A stretch of DNA of 9,381 nucleotides, taken from WTJX01 sp045106295 (lineage in GTDB: Bacteria > Bacteroidota > Bacteroidia > Cytophagales > JAAEPT01). Position 1 is the first letter of the stretch, and every line of letters begins with the position of its first letter. Made by a program: the position numbers and the translations under genes. The notes below the pieces were generated by a model that ran no database searches, was not told the origin of the DNA, and saw nothing but the letters and a program-made list of their open reading frames with translations. The stretch spans positions 1 through 9,381 of the forward strand of contig JBGCEI010000171.1 in the NCBI GenBank assembly GCA_045106295.1, read 5' to 3'. This document shows, one piece after another, positions 6,696 through 9,381 of the stretch.

Positions 6696-6796
6696 CAGGG
6701 CAATCGCCTTTAAAATACGAGTACCTTTTCCCTAAAGAGGTCGTCTAAAGCGGATTTTTGTTTTTTTCTAGTTCTAGGAATCTTCTTTATTTCTAC
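6696..6796. other. Non-coding AT-rich stretch inside the 546-nt gene-free region
   Basis: The region 6556-7101 has no intact gene. Beyond the terminator, the two gene fragments, copy B and the heptad array described separately, this part shows only a small GGC-AATC-GCC inverted repeat (6699-6708), a T-rich run (6753-6767) and the short direct repeat CTAG-TT-CTAG (6768-6777). No promoter, RNA gene or insertion-sequence terminus was recognised. Confidence 0.5.
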
Positions 6797-6994
6797 CTTT
6801 TCGATCATATGGAATGTCTAGTATTGTTGGAACGGATTGTAAGCCTACCTCCTACTGTTCTAGAGAAAACAGAATGCTTGGAACAGCTTAGGTGGTTAGA
6901 CCATGGATTTTCTATTAAAATGACAAAGACTAAGTTAGAAAGCATTGGAATAGATACTCCTGAAGATTTAAAGAGAGTAAAAGGGTTAAAATAA
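6797..6994 (+). pseudogene. kdsB 3'-end remnant
   Basis: From 6827 to the TAA at 6992-6994 the frame encodes 55 residues matching KdsB residues 197-251 with 6 substitutions (V211T, I228M, A229T, E230K, N232K, L245K). Before 6827 the frame runs on as FDHMECLVL, which looks like a decayed, 12-nt-shorter form of the FKHIGMYAYRIDV part of KdsB; nothing KdsB-like is seen upstream of about 6797. The nucleotide-binding loop and all N-terminal motifs are absent, so it cannot be an active synthetase. In the coding part 15 of 25 nucleotide differences are synonymous, which suggests that it diverged as part of a working kdsB before truncation. No proper start codon or promoter is present. Confidence 0.85.
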
Positions 6995-7016
6995 ATTCCA
7001 GATTACAAATTTCAAA
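6827..7016 (+). repeat. Direct repeat copy B: kdsB 3' end plus 22 nt
   Basis: This is the partner of 3008-3197 at a constant offset of 3819, with no insertion or deletion and about 87% identity. The 22 nt following the stop codon are identical in the two copies although the coding part differs at 25 of 168 positions. The two copies bracket the block holding the divergent secreted-protein genes. Confidence 0.9.
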
Positions 7017-7050
7017 TTCGAAAAACTTACTACCTACTATCTAGATACAT
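6995..7050. repeat. Heptanucleotide array downstream of the kdsB remnant
   Basis: Eight consecutive 7-nt units share one phase: the first three are ATTCCAG, ATTACAA, ATTTCAA, followed by ATTCGAA and then AAACTTA, and later CTACCTA, CTATCTA. The first three units are the part shared with copy A at 3176-3196. In copy A the array stops after these units, whereas here it continues, consistent with this being the less disturbed side. Confidence 0.65.
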
Positions 7051-7065
7051 TTTCCTAAATATTTT

Positions 7066-7073
7066 TAGCTTTG
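7066..7073 (+). promoter_or_regulatory. Probable -7 element (TAGCTTTG) for the RDD gene
   Basis: TAGCTTTG matches the Bacteroidota sigma-70-type -7 consensus TAnnTTTG exactly and ends 28 nt before the ATG at 7102. No clear TTG is found at the expected -33 spacing, so this is a partial match. It is the best promoter candidate in the window. Confidence 0.45.
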
Positions 7074-7101
7074 TAAATAACAAAAACTAAATGCAATAAG
7101 A

Positions 7102-7533
7102 ATGAGTAACGATATTTTAGACCTAAATAATAAAGACACAAACTTAGTTCAAGCATCCAAAGGGAAAAGGTTTGCCAATTATTTGATTGACATGACTTTC
7201 TTTATTGTTTTTTATGTTATCCTTCTCTTAATTGTCCCGATTCTCTCAGAAGACAATCCAATTACAGACAGAGTAATACCAATGATACTGTCTGCAATAT
7301 ACTACTTGATTTTAGAGACTACTTTAAAGGGTAAAACAATAGGTAAGTACATTACTAAAACTAGAGTAGTAACATTGGATGGGGAAACTCCTGATTTTGG
7401 TACGATGGTTAAAAGGTCATTCTCTAGAGCAGTTCCTTTTGATGCGCTATCTTTTTTAGGTGAAAAATCTAATGGATGGCACGACAAATGGTCTGACACT
7501 ATGGTGATTGATGAAAAGTTAAGTCATATCTAA
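7102..7533 (+). CDS. RDD family membrane protein
   Basis: This 143-aa protein shows the RDD family layout. The opening motif ASKGKRFANYLIDM (18-31) carries the family Arg23 and Asp30. Hydrophobic helices lie at about 31-48 and 57-74. A conserved loop follows, ETTLKGKTIGKYITKTRVV (72-90), then the C-terminal part RSFSRAVPFDALSFLG (105-120) and GWHDKWSDTMV (125-135). RDD proteins are small inner-membrane proteins of mostly unknown function; some relatives have been linked to ion or sodium/proton transport, but nothing here supports a specific substrate. The gene sits just right of the kdsB remnant, has its own promoter candidate (7066-7073), and appears intact, so the rearrangement did not damage it. 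The ATG at 7102 is preferred because only a short Asn/Asp-rich leader precedes the family motif. Confidence 0.88.
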   Translation: MSNDILDLNNKDTNLVQASKGKRFANYLIDMTFFIVFYVILLLIVPILSEDNPITDRVIPMILSAIYYLILETTLKGKTIGKYITKTRVVTLDGETPDFGTMVKRSFSRAVPFDALSFLGEKSNGWHDKWSDTMVIDEKLSHI

Positions 7534-7563
7534 TTAGTCTCTCAAATCAAGATCACAGACTAA
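7534..7563 (+). terminator. Weak inverted repeat after the RDD gene
   Basis: TTAGTCT (7534-7540) directly after the stop codon pairs perfectly with AGACTAA (7557-7563) across a 16-nt loop, followed by ATTTATT. The stem is AT-rich, the loop long and there is no real T-run, so termination is possible but not convincing. Confidence 0.3.
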
Positions 7564-7672
7564 ATTTATTAAGAAATAACCATACGCAAATACTTTAGCT
7601 GTGTGGTATGACACTTACTTTGATTACTAAACACCACAAACCTCACCTCGCATATCATATACCGAATTAAAA

Positions 7673-8749
7673 ATGACAGACGATCAGATAAAAGATATAA
7701 AAACTCGAGTAGAAGCACTAAAAGGCTATCTTTCTTACGATCAAAAACTGGCTGAAATACAGACCTTAGAAAAAACGACGATGGAAGCTGGTTTTTGGGA
7801 CGATCCAAAAGCGGCAGAAGTCATTCTAAAGGATATTAAATCTAAAAAGGTTTGGACGGATGATTTTGCGAAGCTAAATGCTGGTTTCGAAGATTTAGAG
7901 ACTCTGTATGAGTTTTATCAGTTAGAAGAAGCGTCTGAAGCGGAACTAAAAAAAGAATACGATGCAACTCTTGCTCATACAGAAGAATTAGAGTTTAAAA
8001 AAATGCTAAGTGGTGAGGAAGATCAATTTGGCGCTATGATAGAAATCAACCCTGGTGCAGGAGGTACAGAAAGTAACGACTGGGCAGAGATGCTGATGCG
8101 GATGTACATGATGTGGGCAGGAAAGCGTGGGTTTAAGGTAAAAGAAATCAATTACCAAGCAGGAGAAGTAGCAGGAGTAAAATCTGTTACACTGGAAATA
8201 ATTGGTGAATTTGCCTACGGGTACTTACAGTCTGAAATTGGGGTTCATCGTTTAGTGAGACTTTCTCCTTTCGATTCAGGAGGAAGAAGGCATACATCTT
8301 TTGCTTCTGTATTTGTATATCCAGTGATTGATGATACGATAGAGATAGAACTTAAAGATGCGGATTTAGATTGGGATACCTTCCGTTCTGGTGGTGCTGG
8401 TGGTCAGAATGTAAACAAAGTAGAAACAGCAGTACGTGTACGTCATAAACCGTCTGGATTGGTCGTGGAGTGTCAAGAAGAGCGTTCTCAGCTACGAAAT
8501 AAGGATAAAGCCTTAAAAATGCTTCGTTCTAGACTGTATCAAATAGAAATAGACAAAAAGAATGAAGCCCGTGATGCGGTGGAGGGAGCTAAAAAAAAGA
8601 TAGATTTTGGTTCTCAGATTAGAAACTACGTCTTACACCCTTACAAAATGGTGAAGGACTTACGTACCAGTCATGAGCGTTCTGATGTGCAAAATGTATT
8701 AGATGGTGATTTGGATGACTACATCAAAGCATTTTTGATGCAGATGTAA
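7673..8749 (+). CDS. prfB: Peptide chain release factor 2
   Basis: RF2 recognises UGA and UAA stop codons and triggers peptidyl-tRNA hydrolysis on the ribosome. This 358-aa protein has the expected length and domains: an N-terminal helical domain (about 1-110), the codon-recognition tripeptide SPF (198-200), which marks RF2 rather than RF1, and the catalytic GGQ (243-245) within GGAGGQNVNKVETAVRVRH. The common autoregulatory +1 frameshift is absent. The usual CTT-TGA-C site would fall after GYL (18-20), but here CTT is followed by the sense codon TCT (7733-7735) and the frame stays open; no Shine-Dalgarno-like stimulator precedes it. RF2 is therefore made directly from ATG 7673. The next gene follows after 27 nt and probably shares the transcript. 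The 139-nt gap to the RDD gene should hold the promoter, but I found no exact TAnnTTTG match there. Confidence 0.96.
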   Translation: MTDDQIKDIKTRVEALKGYLSYDQKLAEIQTLEKTTMEAGFWDDPKAAEVILKDIKSKKVWTDDFAKLNAGFEDLETLYEFYQLEEASEAELKKEYDATLAHTEELEFKKMLSGEEDQFGAMIEINPGAGGTESNDWAEMLMRMYMMWAGKRGFKVKEINYQAGEVAGVKSVTLEIIGEFAYGYLQSEIGVHRLVRLSPFDSGGRRHTSFASVFVYPVIDDTIEIELKDADLDWDTFRSGGAGGQNVNKVETAVRVRHKPSGLVVECQEERSQLRNKDKALKMLRSRLYQIEIDKKNEARDAVEGAKKKIDFGSQIRNYVLHPYKMVKDLRTSHERSDVQNVLDGDLDDYIKAFLMQM

Positions 8750-8776
8750 AATAACGACTAGGACTAGGTATTTGGC

Positions 8777-9298
8777 ATGAATGTATTATCTGAATTAAAC
8801 AAAGATAATGGTAGAGAGGTATCAAGATATCTACTCAAAAACCCTTCTGAATTTGATAATCTAATCCGTTATTTCTTTGAAGAAAGCGATATCCGATTGG
8901 TTCAATTAATATCAACTCCTCTCCTATTCTGTGCAGAAAAACGATCTAACATACTCGATAAACATTATCCTTTACTACTTTCAAAATTAAAGGATTCTCC
9001 AAATTCAGCTGTTAAAAGGAACAGTATTCGTTTTTTACAGTTTACAGAGATCCCTGAAGAATATATGGGGGAAATCGCTGATTTGTGTTTCTCTTACTTA
9101 TCAGATACCAAAGAAGCCGTTGCTGTACGGGCATTTTCTATGACTGTACTCTTTAATATTTCTAAACAGTTTCCTGAATTACAACAAGAGCTTTATCATA
9201 CCATTGAAGATCACTTACCCTATGGAAGTACTGGCTTTAAAAACAGGGGGGATAAAGTATTGAAGCAAATTGAAGCCTTATTGAAAAACCGAAGATAA
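8777..9298 (+). CDS. Hypothetical all-helical HEAT-like repeat protein
   Basis: This 173-aa protein appears entirely alpha-helical, with paired amphipathic helices in the HEAT/ARM style: NPSEFDNLIRYFFEESD (22-38), RLVQLISTPLLFCAEKR, then SAVKRNSIRFLQFTEIP (77-93), GEIADLCFSYLSD (98-110) and AVAVRAFSMTVLFNISKQFP (114-133). The motif of a helix beginning AVKRN or AVAVRAF after a short DSP/DTKE turn is typical of HEAT repeats, which usually bind proteins. No signal peptide, membrane segment or catalytic motif is seen, so a cytoplasmic adaptor role is the most that can be said. It lies 27 nt after prfB and 15 nt before the transporter gene, which suggests an operon, but no specific link to translation termination is evident. 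Confidence 0.7.
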   Translation: MNVLSELNKDNGREVSRYLLKNPSEFDNLIRYFFEESDIRLVQLISTPLLFCAEKRSNILDKHYPLLLSKLKDSPNSAVKRNSIRFLQFTEIPEEYMGEIADLCFSYLSDTKEAVAVRAFSMTVLFNISKQFPELQQELYHTIEDHLPYGSTGFKNRGDKVLKQIEALLKNRR

Positions 9299-9313
9299 GA
9301 CTATCCTTACAAC

Positions 9314-9381
9314 GTGAATAAGCAATACAAACTAGCCTCTCTTGGAGCACTATTTATTACTTTTTTATGGTCTGGGTGGAT
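9314..9381 (+). CDS. EamA/DMT-type transporter, N-terminal start only (cut by window edge)
   Basis: Only 22 codons are present: a short basic start (VNKQYK) followed by the hydrophobic LASLGALFITFLWSGW. This is the typical first membrane helix of EamA (drug/metabolite transporter) proteins, which export small metabolites or amino acids. The start is the GTG at 9314; the same frame is closed upstream by the TAA of the previous gene at 9296-9298 with no ATG between. The 15-nt gap suggests co-transcription with the HEAT-like gene. The family call rests on one helix and is tentative. Confidence 0.55.
   Translation, partial: MNKQYKLASLGALFITFLWSGW

Noticed and set aside
6758..6994. A 78-codon plus-strand open frame read as a small intact gene
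   Set aside because: Only the last 55 codons, plus a decayed lead-in, resemble KdsB. The upstream codons come from T-rich non-coding DNA with a weak start, so it is a remnant rather than a gene.
7579..7605. Stem ACCATAC/GTGTGGT with a 15-nt loop between the RDD gene and prfB as a riboswitch or attenuator
   Set aside because: It is a single short stem with a wobble pair and no recognisable riboswitch core or following T-run, too weak to annotate.
1..9381. CRISPR arrays, tRNA or rRNA genes, insertion sequences and anti-phage systems
   Set aside because: No repeat-spacer pattern, no cloverleaf or rRNA sequence, and no transposase, integrase or known defence motifs were recognised on either strand. 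The only repeats are the heptad arrays and the kdsB end duplication.

Overview
The window looks like a chromosomal segment of a member of the Bacteroidota. The evidence is a type IX secretion (T9SS) C-terminal sorting domain, a TAnnTTTG-type promoter match, no clear Shine-Dalgarno sequences, low G+C, and a DUF4905-like protein. The class cannot be fixed from this sequence alone. Most of the window is housekeeping DNA. One roughly 3.6 kb block in the middle looks inserted or rearranged.

Layout: (1) 1-760, minus strand: a two-gene unit of a very AT-rich small membrane protein followed 7 nt later by a DUF4905-like protein cut by the window edge. (2) 965-3175, plus strand: a membrane-bound NfeD/ClpP-class serine protease, then kdsB (CMP-KDO synthetase, lipopolysaccharide inner core). 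The gaps before both genes are filled by degenerate tandem arrays with a 7-nt period. (3) 3198-6826: a block holding two divergently transcribed secreted-protein genes. One is a 712-aa SGNH-hydrolase-like protein with three ~85-aa C-terminal repeats (minus strand). The other is a 295-aa protein ending in a T9SS sorting domain (plus strand). Both carry what appears to be the same beta-rich domain near the N-terminus. Two unidentified gene-end fragments lie at the edges of the block. (4) 6827-7016: a second, ungapped, ~87% identical copy of the last 168 nt of kdsB plus the 22 nt after its stop, so the block is bracketed by direct repeats of the kdsB 3' end. (5) 7102-9381, plus strand: an RDD membrane protein, prfB (release factor 2, without the usual programmed frameshift), a HEAT-like helical-repeat protein, and the start of an EamA/DMT-type transporter. 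The last three are closely spaced and probably co-transcribed.

The most notable point is the architecture around kdsB. Integration or recombination appears to have left an intact kdsB on one side and a 3'-end remnant on the other, and the left breakpoint falls inside a heptanucleotide repeat array. No integrase, transposase or recombinase is visible in the block, so the mechanism is open. The cargo looks like a paired extracellular module: a putative secreted carbohydrate-active esterase or lipase, and a partner with the same accessory domain that is exported by T9SS. That pairing is inference.
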